DNA from: Macrostomum hystrix
Taxonomy: Eukaryota > Platyhelminthes > Macrostomidae
Assembly: GCA_950097015.1 (NCBI GenBank)
Contig: CATNEN010000038.1
Location: forward strand, 33,690,501 to 33,754,500
Reading direction: 5' to 3'
DNA length: 64,000 nucleotides
Of the stretch, positions 34,802-47,092 are shown piece by piece; position 1 is the stretch's first letter, and every line of letters starts with the position of its first letter. Under the pieces are notes generated by a model, which had not been told where the DNA came from, did no database searches, and worked only from the letters and a program-made list of their open reading frames with translations. The translations under genes and the position numbers were made by a program.

Positions 34802-37376
34802 ATGCAGCACATCCAGAAGACATCGGCGACAGGATCGGCCAGTGCCTCTGTGTCATCGGCGAGAGGATCGGCCAGTGCCTCTGTGTCATCGGCGACAGGA
34901 TCGGCCAGTGCCTCTGTGTCATCGGCGACAGGATCCGCCAGTGCCACTGTGTCATCAGCGACAGGATCGGCCAGTGCCTCTGTGTCATCGGCGACAGGAT
35001 CGGCCAGTGCCTCTGTGTCATCGGCGACAGTATCGGCCAGTGCCTCTGTGTCATCGGCGACAGGATCGGCCAGTGCCTCTGTGTCATCGGCGACAGGATC
35101 GGCCAGTGCCTCTGTGTTATCGGCGACAGGATCGGCCAGCACATCGTCGGTGTCAGCCCAAGGAGCAGCGGAGCCACTCCTGCCACTCTCTGTTTTTCAA
35201 GAGAGGCATCTCATTCTGCAGCATTCACTTGAAGACGAGTGCACCTTTGCTTCTCTTTTGCGGCTGTGGCAGCTTAACGAGAACTGTAGCGATGCTGCTA
35301 TGAATCGTATACGCCTCCTCCTAAGCCACATTCCGGATAGAAATTTGCCAGAGTCTGCAAAGCAAATGAAAACGCGAGTGAAAAATTTCTTCAGTCATTC
35401 ATTTACCTCTGCTCGTCTGTGTCTGGTTTGTGAGAAGACTGGCTGCCGTGAACATGAAGACTTGGCCACTACCGTCGTGATTACGAATGTACAAGGCCAG
35501 ATCGAGAACATCTTGGACTCACAGTTGGAGGTGCTTTGGAGTACGAGCGCGAGATGAGGAGTGGCATGTACACTGATGTCCTCAACTCCGATGTAGCAGA
35601 ACACCTCGAGCGAAGCTCTCGTACTAACCTACACATGTACTTTTTGCTTAATGCAGATGGAGCTTCATTTTGGGAAATTCTGACGTGCAGATTTGGCCTC
35701 TGAAAGCAATCCTTCTGAATCTTCCTCCTGGCAAGAGGAAATTGTTTCGCAACATCATTTTGCTTGCAATGGTTTCCGCTAAACAGAAGCCCAACTTTCG
35801 CCAATGTCTGCCTGCAATTCTCAACAAGCTGCCTGCACTGGTTGAATATGGCATATTTTCAGTGCACCTGCATTTCTCTTTCATTGTAAGTGATCTCCCA
35901 GCTCTCGACTGTTCTGCATAAAGCAGTTCAATGGAGAATTCTCCTGTCCTAAGTGCCTAAACCCTGGCAAAAGTCTGCGAACTGGGCTCTGGGTGTTTGC
36001 CCCAAATTCCCAGTGTCCGCTCCGAACAACTGCATTTCATCTCGAATGTGTGCGCTTCCTTGAACAGTCGGGCCTAAAGAGCATTTTTGGCGTAACTGGA
36101 GTGTCACCGCTGTGTAAGTGTAACAGTTTCCCAGCAAACTTCATAATTGACGGAATGCATGCATTTTTCGAGGGCCAGGTCAAGCTTCTGCTAACAATGT
36201 CAACTGACGGCAAGAACCGCCACGAGGAGTTTTTCATCGGTCGTTCCGTTCGCGAAGCTGTTGATTCATTGCTTGAAAATCTGAAGTTTCCACACGGAAT
36301 TCATCGGCCGCCTACCCTTGCAACATTGAGTCTCTGGAAGGCGAAGGATTTTAAGTTGTTTTCCCTGTTCTTGTGGATTCCTTTGCTGCTGGCTGGTTTG
36401 GTTTACACCAGAATGGTTTACACCGGGAGCTCATTTTCTGCCTAATCACAGGCTATCATTTCATGTACAGCAATGCCGGATTTGAGCAGGTTCAGTTGCT
36501 CACCACTGCTTTCATGGAGAGTGCAGCTGAAGTCTTTTCAGAGGAGGTACATCGACAGAACTTCCATCTGTTGGAGCACATGGGGAATCAGTGCCGCGAG
36601 TTTGGACCAATATCTTCTTACTCAATGTTTCCATTCGAAGGTGCGATGCTGCATTTCAAGCACATGTTTTCTGGTACTCGCTATCAAGCCGAGCAGATTG
36701 CCGAGCGTTTTTTTGGTACAGTTCATTGGTTAATTCCTTTCAACACTCTGAATTCACCGCTTACGAGGCATTTACATCTGCAATCGCTGATACATCGCTA
36801 CCAAGGGACTGCATAGTGGTAAATGGACAAGCAGTCTTCGCACATGGGCACGAGACCAACTTCAAGACATGCTCCTCGTTCGTCTACCTGAAGGATGGTC
36901 GCTTTTCTCTGATCAGGGAAGTCTGTCCAGGCGGTCAGAGTTTTCTAGGATCAATACTAGACTCAGTGGGAACGCTTCAAAGTGTCCTCTTCCCGCTGTT
37001 TACTCGGCCAGTTCTAGCAGCAGCTCGTTCCAAGCCGTCGCTGAGCTACGAAATGTTCAACAGAAATGCCCGCAATGATGGGATTGAATGGTTTCCGTCT
37101 TCAATGATTCAGTCGCGCTGCACAAAGATTGATCTCAATCATCTGCGTGGTGTAGGGAGTTTTTTTCTCTGTTACCTATGTTGGAAGAGAGCGAGCATGA
37201 CTAGGTGGTGCATTGACGACTGTTTCTCTATTTCTCCGGTCCTATTTTTCTGCATTCGCTCACAATACTCAATTTCTCAAATATCTCAATTATCAATTGA
37301 AGTCCGTGTGTCTGTTCTGCGATCATCTCGTACTCTAAAAAGGCTATTTTTATATATTGCTAATCGTGCAATTTAG
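34802..37376 (+). pseudogene. CACTA/EnSpm-type transposase (first copy), broken
   Basis: The ATG at 34802 lies in CAGCCACCATGC just after a splice acceptor. An 11-residue Ser/Ala repeat (34815-35140) is followed by CLVCEKTGCREHEDL, then over several frames: NADGASF, DVQIWPLKAILLNLPPGKRK, AKQKPNFRQCLPAIL, FNGEFSCPKCLNPG, FIIDGMHAFFEGQVKLLL, LWKAKDFKLFSLFL, FGPISSYSMFPFEGAM and PRDCIVVNGQAVF. The order matches animal EnSpm transposases (Transposase_21-like). At least four frameshifts or stops occur. No accessory gene or inverted ends were found, so the element borders are unknown. Confidence 0.75.
34815..35140 (+). repeat. 33-bp in-frame repeat in the transposase N-terminus
   Basis: Nine to ten copies encode the 11-residue unit GSASASVSSAT. 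The period keeps all three frames open on both strands, but only one frame continues into the transposase. Confidence 0.9.
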
Positions 37377-38737
37377 TTATGTGCTTTCTTTTCACGTGCA
37401 TTTTTCTGTATATTCAGAGAAAAAACTGTGTCGATACTCAAAATCCTACAATGCGTTCATGTGCAACTTTCTTTGTCCTTTTTATGCATTTTGTTTCAGC
37501 GCTGAAATATTCCTTTCTGCTGTTTTTCTTACTTGCTTAATTCTGCAAGCGTATTCTTTCATTCTTAACTGCTTCGTGCAATCAGGCTGCATTGAATTTT
37601 CGCGTGTAGTTCTTTTAAGTTAATTTTTTCGTTGGTTCTTTTTTGCTATAGCAGGAATCATAGAAAAAATATTTTAAATTGCCTGTTTACTTTAGTAAAG
37701 GAAATGTTGTGTTAGATGTTCTATGAATTCTCTTAATTTCCTCAAATTTCTATATATTGAAACCATGCAATGTACAATCGTTGTAAACTAACTTTGTCTA
37801 AGCTGCTTACACTAGCAATTTAGCATCTGTGACTGTGCATTTTCACTTTATGCTAATGTGACTCTTGGCAGCAATAATTACTGAAGTAATCAGGTTTTCC
37901 CATGCAAACGCTAGTTGCTTTAATGTGTATATTCATTTGGATTGAACTTTTTTTAGATTTTCTCTTCAATGATAATCAAATTAATGTAATTATATAATAA
38001 CATTAATATTATTATATACAATTATACATGAATAAGTGCCAACATACATATCACTGTTAATTACTGATTCTGTGTCCTCCAGCATCATAGTCTGCTGAAC
38101 TAAACATGTATAGATGGAAGTAGAATGCTCCGGTTCTTTTTCACATGTTTTATATTAGTTAGAAGTGAATGTCTAGTCATAAATATCTGAATTTTAATAT
38201 CTAGTGTAATGCGTTGACATCGGATTTACATAACTGACAAGCTGAGTACAATTATTAGCAAAGACCGTTAGAAACTTGCCATATGTATTTTGGCATGTAC
38301 TTGACACTAGACCCTAAATATATTATTATGTATTATTAATACATTATAATGCATTATTAATACGATAATAATGTAATTTTATTACATTAAAATGCATTAT
38401 TCATGCATTTCTAAATGCATTATTTTGCATTATTGGCGCCTAGGGAAAGCTTTAAGCAGTAAATTTAATTATTTATTTTAGTATTTAAATTTAAATACGG
38501 CTCGAATCTATCACAAAATTTCAAAATACTTTGTTACGTGCAGATTTAAATTGCAAGAATATATGATTCCCACGGTAGGAAATGTTAATAAGATTTGATA
38601 TGTGGAGAGGCCTTAAGTTCTTTTCAATTGACGTACGAGGTTTTTCTTACCATCATGGCGCTATGTTATTATTATAAAAAAGAGCATGACGTATATATTA
38701 GAAACAGCAAGGTGGATAATTTTCTCATCGACCATGC
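37377..38737. other. AT-rich stretch without genes
   Basis: Low-complexity ATTAT stretches (37980-38410) and short frames only. It may include the decayed 3' end of the first CACTA copy. Confidence 0.45.
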
Positions 38738-38745
38738 TATTCCAT
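38738..38745 (+). repeat. 8-bp target duplication, left copy (TATTCCAT)
   Basis: It abuts the left inverted repeat of the P element and is repeated exactly at 50623-50630. P elements make 8-base duplications. Confidence 0.93.
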
Positions 38746-39039
38746 CACAGACAAAGAAATATAACTAGACTGCGCATCCCGCATTTCTTGCTTGGGCTTG
38801 TTTTTGACCAAATGACAGTGGAAAAAATGGTCCCTCTCTACCTACTTGAAAACGATCGATAATTGTGCTTGGGCAAGAAGTTAGGGTACAGGCCTGCTTT
38901 TCTTTCCGCCTGCGTTGATATGTAGCTATATATTAAAGTGGTCTGGGGACAAAAATATAAACTTATAAAACACATACTTGAAATACAAAGCAAGCTGCTT
39001 CAGTCTAATCTAAATCAATCCTCACCAAATCGAACTGCC

Positions 39040-40049
39040 ATGGAAGAATCTAATTCTTCAAAACGGCCTAGCAGAAAAAGTCACGGCAGCTTTTGCTGCG
39101 CTATTAATAGATTTGAGCCTAGAGGCTGCTCGAACAACTCGTCAATGTCTCCGGCAGTGTCCTTCCATTTTTTTCCAAAGGACACTGAAATGAAGAGAAA
39201 GTGGCTGGTTGCGTTCCGACGCAAGGAGTTCAAACCATCGGCGACCACCCAAGTCTGCTCGGTCCACTTTGCAGAGTCTTGCTTCAAGGAACAACTAGCC
39301 GGCTTTCTGCCCACCACAAGAAGGCGGCTGTATCCAAATGCTGTTCCTTCTATCTTCCCGACGCTCCCTGACCGCCTGCAGCCTGTTGAAAAGAAGCGAA
39401 AAACAGCCACCGCCGCCGCCGCCGCTGCTCAGGAAGTTGACTTTGCTGCATTTTTGAAAGCGCCGGAATGTAGCAAGACGAAGGCTCAGCCAACTGACAC
39501 GGAGGCAGATGAACCAGAACAACCCCTACAAGAACTGCATGCCAACTGTGTGGCCAGAGAACAGTTCGAAGAAAAGGTTAGAGTCCTAAAAAACCTGAGG
39601 CGCAGATACAATAGACTTTTGGCTGCTCATAAGAGATCTAAGAAAAGTGCTAAGGCCATTGAAATCCTGCGTCGGACGGTACAGAGCAAGTACAGAAAAA
39701 TTCGATCTCTGCGCTCAAAGCACAGGCAAATTAAACAGAGCCAAAACATTGAAGGACGCAATTCTGGATCTAAAGGCCAAGTGCATGTTAAACGAAGCAG
39801 CGGCATCTCGATTGAATTTCTTGACCTCTGATTCACTGCTGAGCAGCATCGTGCCTTGCAATAGAAAAAGGACAAAGAGGTTCTCTGACGAAGTGCGCAA
39901 ATTTGCCTCTACATTGCATTTCTATAGTCCGAAGGCTTATGGGTATGTACGAAAGTACTTTCAGCTTCCACATCCTGCGTCACTTAGATAATGGCTCTCA
40001 AATGCAAAGTGCTTTCCAGGGTTTTGCGATCAGGCTTTCCAGGAACTTT
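39040..40049 (+). pseudogene. P-element THAP transposase, 5' part
   Basis: The ATG at 39040 (GCCATGG) is chosen. Residues 1-100 form a THAP zinc finger: CCAINRF..GCSN, then MKRKWLVAFRR and CSVHF, then AVPSIF. A coiled coil follows. A frameshift near 39720 moves to the frame reading RFSDEVRKFASTLHFYSPKA, then YGYVRKYFQLPHPASLR, a TAA at 39988, and FPGFCDQAFQEL up to the CACTA insertion. It binds the element ends and begins the RNase H-like fold in the intact family. Confidence 0.88.
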
Positions 40050-40705
40050 CCCAGTGGAAAAAACCTGGGAAACACTGGGAAAAATCCAACGGTGTTTCAA
40101 CGGAGGTATGTCACAAAGGCGTTGGGAACAAAAAATTGTCTTTGTACCCAAAATGGCTCGTAAGAAATTAAAAAAGCTTTTATTTTGCTTACTGAGCCAA
40201 TATTTCATTTTTTGAAGTGCGTTGTGAAACCGTTGTAAAACCGTTGTGATTGCTCTTCGTTGAATTGCCGTTGTTTCTCAACGGTAAACCAACTTTCCCA
40301 AAAAGACTGTGAGTAAAACTGAGGCAGGGAATTGTGTAATAACTCTAGAACTAAGTTGGATTTGCTCTACACAGTACGTATTATGTAAAGTGTTTTCTTT
40401 TTGGCAACTACTGTGCAGTTTTTTTGTTAATAATTAGTAGACAAAATTGGTTTGATAAACTTATATGTCGCAAAGCATCACGACGCACGTCTATTTTACA
40501 TAGTACCAATATTGTTTTGCAACTTCTGTTTGGAGCAGGAGAATGTGGATTTTTGTCATACTTGTTATTTTGATGGTCTATTTAGCATATAGTTATAGCA
40601 TATAATTATTCATGGTAAATATAGTAAGAGTATAGTATAGTATTATTTGCCAATTACCATAAGATATTGTGATATAAATGATTTTACTTGTGAGTTATTT
40701 TTCAG

Positions 40706-42622
40706 ATGTCCAAACGTAACTTTGCTAGAAAAGTGCTTCAGGGTTGTTTAGAGGAAATTGAGTAGAGCAGCTTCAAAAGGCATCTAAACCCATTAACCAA
40801 GATCAAGCCCAAGGCAATAATCATCAACAAGATGAAGAATTCATTCAAGCTGAAGAATATGACACTGACTTTCTTGGCAACAGTCATGGCAATCCAATGG
40901 ATAATAGTGAATCAGATGGAGACCTTGTAGAAGAGGATCAAGAGATACCTGAAGTTGAAGATGCTACACCAGAGCCAACAATTGAGCAAGAACTGCTTCT
41001 ATTTTATATATTTTTTAATGTGTCACGCTCTGCTATGGCTTGGATCCTTGCCTTTTTAAATCGCAAGGGTATTTCAGTTCTAAAGTCTGTATATGGCTTG
41101 AAAAAGCATTCTGCTAATTCTTCTTATTATTCTATTATTGCTACTGAAGGAGACTTTTTCTATGTATCAATGGCCAAAAATTTGGAATTTTGTGTTAGCA
41201 ATAATTATTTTGACTTTTCAAAATGCATTACTGATTCTGAAACTGGGCACATAAAAGTAAATTCCATTTTCAATATAGATGGAATGCCCTTGTATAATAG
41301 TTCTTCCATGTCAGCTTGGCCAATTTTAATGAAAGTATCAGGCTATTTGCGTCCATTGCCCATTGCTATTTTTGTTGGTAAAAGTAAACCATCATTGAAT
41401 ATTTTGTTATCACGCTTCTGTGAAGAGCTAAACATTTTTTTAGTAATGGTATTTAAGTTCTTGACCACCATTTTAAGTTAGTTAGTTTGCTCTTTTTGTT
41501 TGTGATGCCCCTGCTCATGCTCATATCTGCTCTATTATGAACCATAACTCTCGCATGGGATGTAGTTATTGTCAAGCTGAAGGTAGACATTTTGCTAATC
41601 GTATTGTTTTTTTATCTTCTATTGGTACTTTGCGAACTGATCAGTGCTATGCTGAATCTAAAGAAAATAACCAGAAGGTAGGGCATTCAACACCTTTGCT
41701 GAGTATTAAAAATATTGGTTTTTATTCTCATTTTCCACCTGACTATCAACATGCTGTATGTTTAGGTGTTTGTAGAAAAGTTTTTAATTTTCTTTTTTCA
41801 TCAAAGTTTGGTTCATATTGTAAGATTTCAGCACTAAAGTTAAAAGAGCTGTCTGATTTTATTGATAGCTATGCCAAGTTCACTCCTGCTGAGTTTCAGC
41901 GGAGGCCTCGCCCTATTGATACAAATTTAGCTCACTTTAAAGCAACTGAGTTTCGACTCTTTTTGCTATATTTGGGGCCTTTTTTCTTCAGAAAGTTTTT
42001 ACCACAAAAATACTATGACCACTTTCTTCACTTGCACTTTTTCTATCTATGTTTTTTGCTCTGATGTCCACCAGACTCTCTTACCAAATGCTCATCGTTG
42101 TATTGAGATTTTTGTTAAGGAAATGGAGTAATTGTATGGTAAAGCATCAATTTCTTATAACCCTCACACTTTGCTCCATATTTATGAATTTGTTTGTCTA
42201 TATGGAAAACTTGACAATTTTTCTGCATTTGACTTCGAAAACTATTTGGGGCATGTTAAAAGACGAATTTAAGTTACCCGCTTTGCTTCTAAGCATATTT
42301 TGCACCAGTTTTTTATGTCCGTGCTACTCTTACAAGTGATCCAGCTAGCATTGTGTTTTTTTCTAAGAAGTCTCCGAATAATTGTGCAGTTGTAAATGGA
42401 GTTCCAATACTCATTAGTACAGTAGTAGGAAATGTCCTAACTGGTCATGTGTTAAAGTTTTCGCATCCTTTGTATACAAGTCCATATTCATCAGAAATTC
42501 TGAATATTGGATTTTACCATGTGACACGTAATGTTGTTACTGGTAATGCAAGCAGAAAGTGCTTCTTGTTGCCATCATCTGGAGGTGAACATATAGTAAT
42601 TCCCTATTGTTGCGCTATTTGA
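40706..42622 (+). pseudogene. CACTA transposase (second copy), frameshifted
   Basis: The ATG at 40706 directly follows a TTTTTCAG acceptor: MSKRNFARKVLQGCLEEIE, then a frameshift to an acidic region (SESDGDLVEEDQEIPE). Conserved blocks: FNIDGMPLYNSSSMSAWPIL, GKSKPSLNILL, NSRMGCSYCQAEG (zinc-binding), FPPDYQHAVCLGVCRKVF, FQRRPRPIDTN, FKATEFRLFLLYLGPFF and SPNNCAVVNG. At least four frame changes occur, near 40755, 41450, 42060 and 42330. The order is that of animal EnSpm transposases, which act as DDE-type cut-and-paste enzymes. Confidence 0.82.
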
Positions 42623-42928
42623 TTATGATTATACTATTGTCTTCTGGTACTAAGTCAGTCTTGGTCAATATAGCAATTTCTTTTTTCATGCAACTGTCAT
42701 CCTAGGGTGTGCAAGTGTACATTTTTCATTATTTGTAGCATTAAATGTCTCCTTGTGTGTTCAGCTTGTTTATAAATATAAACACAAATATACATATAAT
42801 ATAAATAACAATTTTTGTATTTGGGTTTCAGACAATATCAATTTTTTTATTTCATATCACAAACATGTCATGTATATATTTCCTACATATTACCATTATT
42901 AAGAGTATTTCACTTTCTCATTTCAGCC

Positions 42929-44017
42929 ATGAAGTTTATCGTGATCTTTCACGTTGACAAAGAAATAGTCGAATTGAGCGAGACTGAAGTCCTCTTAGAA
43001 AACTTCCAAAAATTCACTCTGGACAACTGGCGAAACTTTGTTGGCGAGCCTATTGCAAGGGCATACTACAATGAGCAAGTATGGGACTGCACAATTCTTC
43101 AGGTAACTGCATGCTTTGTTCCCTGCATGGAAATCATACTTGTATATATGGGGTCGTTTGGTCTTTTTGATTTTCACCAAGTAATTTTGCTCCACCGGAA
43201 ACGCCCAAATCACTGCCCCACCATGGACAGGACGACAGGTGCAGTTCACAGCAGAGTGCGGCTGAGTTGCTCAGCCCTTCGGATCAGCCAGGAGCCTTGC
43301 GTTTCAATGCAGCTGCAGCTGACACCGCGTCATTGAACTTCGGTACCGGGGGGCTTGACTTGCTGAAGGCTAGAATGGAGGCTAAGCTTGGAATCTCTCT
43401 GACATCGCCTCTCGGACTGTGCTACCTGGGGCTCCATACCCTTCGTCGGACATCAGCTTGCATGACAACAATCTCAGAATTGAAGCAGTGCATGTCGCGT
43501 GCCGCTGCTGCTGCTGCTACTACATTTGGTCCAGTTGATGCAGATGCAGAATGGAAGCCGATTGCGACCTGGCCTGACTACATTGACTTCATCAAAAATC
43601 CACCGGCTCTCGAATGGGTATGTACATCCAATAGTTTAGTGTTTGTTTTTGCAAATTCTATTATTTCAAAAAGCCTCCGACAGCATGCTTTCACGATAAG
43701 TTGGAAAATATAATTGTCTCTGACATTTTCCAAATTTTATTTCATATTGATATTCCATATTTCTTCGTGACTGTCCATCTACATGTATGATAAAATTATT
43801 GGCACCCTTGCAGATGACACGGCTGCTGCTGCCCTGCAAGGCTGAGGACCTTGGCAGCACCATTCGCCGAATGGTGAGGCGAATTCTCTCATCAGAGATG
43901 CTGGCCGCTGTCAATTACAACGGAAAGGGTCTTGGAGCTCTCTCTGGCTCTGAGCTTGGGGACACCGAACTTGCCTTTCGATCGGTGTTCTTGCCTAGTA
44001 TTCTACGTAAGTTCAAT

Positions 44018-44048
<31 letters not shown>

Positions 44049-44440
44049 TATCACATTAGATTCAATGATCCATTAATTACTGAGTACTGATTTTTAATTC
44101 ATTTGATTTACGTATTGATAGGTTTTAAAATCAGACGGCCTATTAGTTTTAGATCAGTTATGTTTAATAATTGTATTTTTGTGACATACTTTTAGGGACG
44201 ATGAAGGCAATGTACTGCGATGCTGCTGAGCGTCCAAAAGACCGCGATGTAGAGCTTGCAGTCATTGCTGCGCTGAAGCTGGGCAAGGACGGGCGAAGTC
44301 GTGGACGTCAAGGTCCGACGGAGTCAGGCAGCCAGGCGTCGGCAGCCAGAGTTGGCACATCGCAAGACCCTCCGCCTGCCAAGGTTCGACGTTCCGTTCA
44401 GAAGATCCCTATCATTAACGACACCGACAGTGATGAGTGA
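42929..44440 (+). CDS. CACTA accessory protein with BEN/DUF4806-like domain, apparently intact
   Basis: The ATG at 42929 is 2 bases after a TTTCAG acceptor. Exons: 42929-43102 (donor AG|GTAACT), a middle exon ending at 43617 (TGG|GTATGT; its 5' border between about 43160 and 43260 is uncertain), 43814-44006, and 44196-44440 (TGA). The last three exons join with matching phases. The C-terminal half reads TIRRMVRRILSSEMLAAVNY, NGKGLGALSG and an RKTM-like helix, resembling BEN or DUF4806 DNA-binding folds. The tail ends IINDTDSDE. The parallel gene of the 50.8 kb CACTA copy occupies the same place. It probably binds element ends, by analogy with TNPA; that is inference. Confidence 0.68.
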
Positions 44441-45033
44441 CGGGTTTGGAGTCATAACCTGTGAGCAGTACAATGCAAGATAATCAGCAGGCTAGAATGG
44501 GATATTGATCGTATGTTGTGTCAATTTAGCTACTTGGCTTATGTGCAGTACAATCATTGGACACAGTCAGTTAGTTATTATTCAAAATGAAAGAAATCAT
44601 TTATAAAAAACGTTGTTGAAGCCATCATATCATCCTATAAACAAGTAATTTAGTTTGCAATAATTGCCAATGATTACACTCATACCTAACCCTGAGACTT
44701 TAAACGCGTATGCATGCGAGAAATTTTTTTGCTTTGCTGTAATTTCATTTGACAAATATATACATCTTTGCCAAATGTCTCAACTTTAAAATGTAACGTT
44801 TTTGGACACATGAGTGACATGACACATTTGATTGCGAAAATTGGCTTTTTTCATACTTTATTTCACGTGGATCAGCACCTCTAACAATATTTTGACCGTT
44901 GGAATAGCGTTGATTTGCTGTTGGGCTGCCGTTGGTAAACCGCCGTTGTATCAATGGATTTTCCTCCAGACACGCCCAACGGAGGGCCAACGGAGGGCAA
45001 CAACGTTGAATCAACTTTGGTTTTTCCGCTGGG

Positions 45034-45625
45034 TTCGCGGCGACGCAGCTCCACTGACGGCCAAGCCTTTTACTACTGCAACGTTGTTGCTGATGAAATG
45101 TCGCTGGAGTCGATGATTGAATGTAATTCAAGCGAAGGTATGTTTTTTGGCTAAGTTGACAAAGGTGATGGCAAACCAAGTGATCAGGAGGCGTCTTCGG
45201 CACTGGTAGTGATGGCAGTGGGGCTTAAGAGCTATTAGAAGCTGCCTTTAGGGTATTTTGTAGTGAATGGAGTTGACGGCGAATTTCTTTCGAGCGTTGT
45301 AGAGGAATCCATTCAGCGACTGTACCAGGTTGGCGTCATAGCAACATCATTCACATGCGATGGAACTCAGCACAACATTTGAGCGATCGAACTCCTTGGC
45401 TCCAGGATAAGTTCTCCGAACGAGGTCGTCGCCTGCTTCCCGCACCCCTGCGATCCTAGCATTCAGGTTGCAGCCTTCCTGGATGTGCCTCATATGTTAA
45501 AGCTGATTCGCAATCAGTGGCAGTCACTGGGAAGATTTGTTTGGCCGAACAGAGGAAATATTGAATGGAAATATGTTTCCATGTTGCAGCAAGTACAAGA
45601 AAGCCATGGACTCCGACTTGGAAAC
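45034..45625 (+). pseudogene. P-element THAP transposase, middle part
   Basis: It continues the frame broken by the CACTA insert: QAFYYCNVVADEMSLESM (first catalytic Asp), then ALVVMAVGLKSY, LPLGYFVVNGV, VGVIATSFTCDGTQHN (second Asp), FPHPCDPSIQVAAFLDVPHM, LKLIRNQWQ and HGLRLGN, where the gypsy element enters. Stops after SY and HNI mark decay. The blocks and spacing match THAP9/P transposases. Confidence 0.88.
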
Positions 45626-45840
45626 TGTCGTAGTTTGGATGAAGCTGTTGGTGCTTTGGCGTTAACGTTGTGTACGTAGCATAGCGTTTATTCAAGCAAA
45701 GAGATTATAACATAAGTGAGAGGCTGGGAACGACAGCTTAGGAACCTATTGCTGGTTGAGAATTAGAGACCATAGACATTACAAGGATATTATCGGGAAA
45801 AGTGCAACAACGCTAGCTCTAGCTAGCAGCCACTACCACA
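45626..45840 (-). repeat. 3' LTR (left) of the gypsy element
   Basis: 215 bases, identical to 49537-49751. On the minus strand it holds TTATAATC and AATAAA, a plausible TATA and poly(A) pair. The minus-strand purine-rich AGATGGGGA just before it is a candidate polypurine tract. Confidence 0.95.
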
Positions 45841-45962
45841 TGTCCCCATCTGCAAAGGAAGACGATGGGTAACGTCCAGTCAAACAAACAAACTTTAAGA
45901 ACTAGTTAATAGACTTCGCAAAGTCAGTGAAATCACGCGATCATGGTTTACTCAGTCCGAGC

Positions 45963-47090
45963 CTACGGCACAAAGCGATTTGAGGGATTCCTCACCCTAG
46001 TGCTTCTTCTTGTCGTAGCGATCTCCGGGGGAAACTCAGGCATATTGGCTTGTGGTTGTTGGTGAACTGCTTCTTCCTCCTCATCGGTCTCAGAGGCAGG
46101 AACCAGCGGGCCGAATTGATTGTTTGAGGCCAGTTGTAGTTTGGCGCCCGTCAGTAGCCAGGAGGTGTTGCGCCCCTGCGACATCAGGAACTCAGCTCGA
46201 GAGCTGGTGGTGTCGCCGTTTGCCTTGAACTGCACCGGGTCGCCCTGCTGGAAGGTGGAGACCACCGGAACTAGAAGTCGCCGTCCTAGCACGAGCTCGG
46301 CAGGTGTTCGTCCGCGTGAAGTTGAAGAATTGCGATGATGTAGCAGAGCCTTCTGCAAAAAAGCGACAAAGCTGCCATGTGTTAGACGCTGGGTCCATGC
46401 CTGCAAGGCCTTCTTGATTGTCTGGACGGCTCGCTCGGCTGCACCATTAGATTGAGGGGAGTATGGAGGGCTCTCCATCTTACGAGCACCGTTCCTTTCC
46501 AACCAGGCCAATAGGGGAGACGAGGGGAACTCCGCTGCGTTGTCCGAAACAACTAGCTCCGGAACACCAAAGCGAGTAAAAACTGTTCGCAACGAGTTGA
46601 TTACGCTGTCAGCTGATCTGTCCTTTGTGGGGAAAGCTTCTATCCAGCCCGAGTACGCATCAACCACGATGAGAATGTTGCCAACGGCTGGTACAAAAGC
46701 CCAGTCCATGTGCACTCTTTGAAATGGAGCGGTGGCAGGTGGCCAAGTGTCCCGAGTTTTTTGCAGACGAGGTCTTAACTGAGTACATGTTCGGCATTGA
46801 GAAACAAATTGCTCCACATCTCTCTGCATGCCGGGCCACCAACAGGTCTGTGCAAGCAACTTGTGCGCTGCGTTGGAACCCGTATGAGTGGCATGCACTG
46901 CGTCGAAGGCCTCTCGTCTGAGCCTTGGTGGAATGAATGCTCGGCGGCGCATGTAGATCAGGCCATTCTCGAGAGTCAGGCATTCCGCGACTTTCTTAAA
47001 AGCTGCCTCTGCTTGTGTGCACCCTCGCCAGTCACCAGACCGAATGCGACGAACTATTCGTTGAAGGAGGCCGTCTGAATCGATTTCGGA
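45963..47090 (-). pseudogene. gypsy pol, integrase domain
   Basis: The open frame starts upstream of the first Met (46952) with SDGLLQRIVRRI. The H2C2 zinc finger is HATHTG..HKLLAQTCWW..CRTC. The catalytic core is visible as HMDWAFVPA (Asp), VSDNAAEF (Asp) and SNGAAERAVQTIKKAL (Glu). It ends with an acidic tail and RSTRVRNPSNRF. It is separated from the RNase H frame by a one-base shift near 47100. Confidence 0.9.
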
Positions 47091-47092
47091 TG

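Larger units (their letters stand above)
40050..45033 (+). mobile_element. CACTA/EnSpm element inserted in the P element
   Basis: Ends CCCAGTGGAAAAA (40050) and CCCAGCGGAAAAA (complement, ending 45033) with TT at 40048-40049 and 45034-45035. Deleting the element plus one TT rejoins the P frame as FQEL-SRRRSS...QAFYYCNVVADEM. Subterminal CAACGG/CCGTTG words are dense at both ends (40080-40290 and 44895-45005), as expected of CACTA elements. It carries a broken transposase and an apparently intact accessory gene. Confidence 0.9.

Noticed and set aside
33440-38740. Inverted ends of the first CACTA copy
   Set aside because: Searched for CCC(A/G)GTGG-AAAA-type ends near both sides of 34802-37376; only a weak TTTTCCCATG near 37900 was seen, without a partner.
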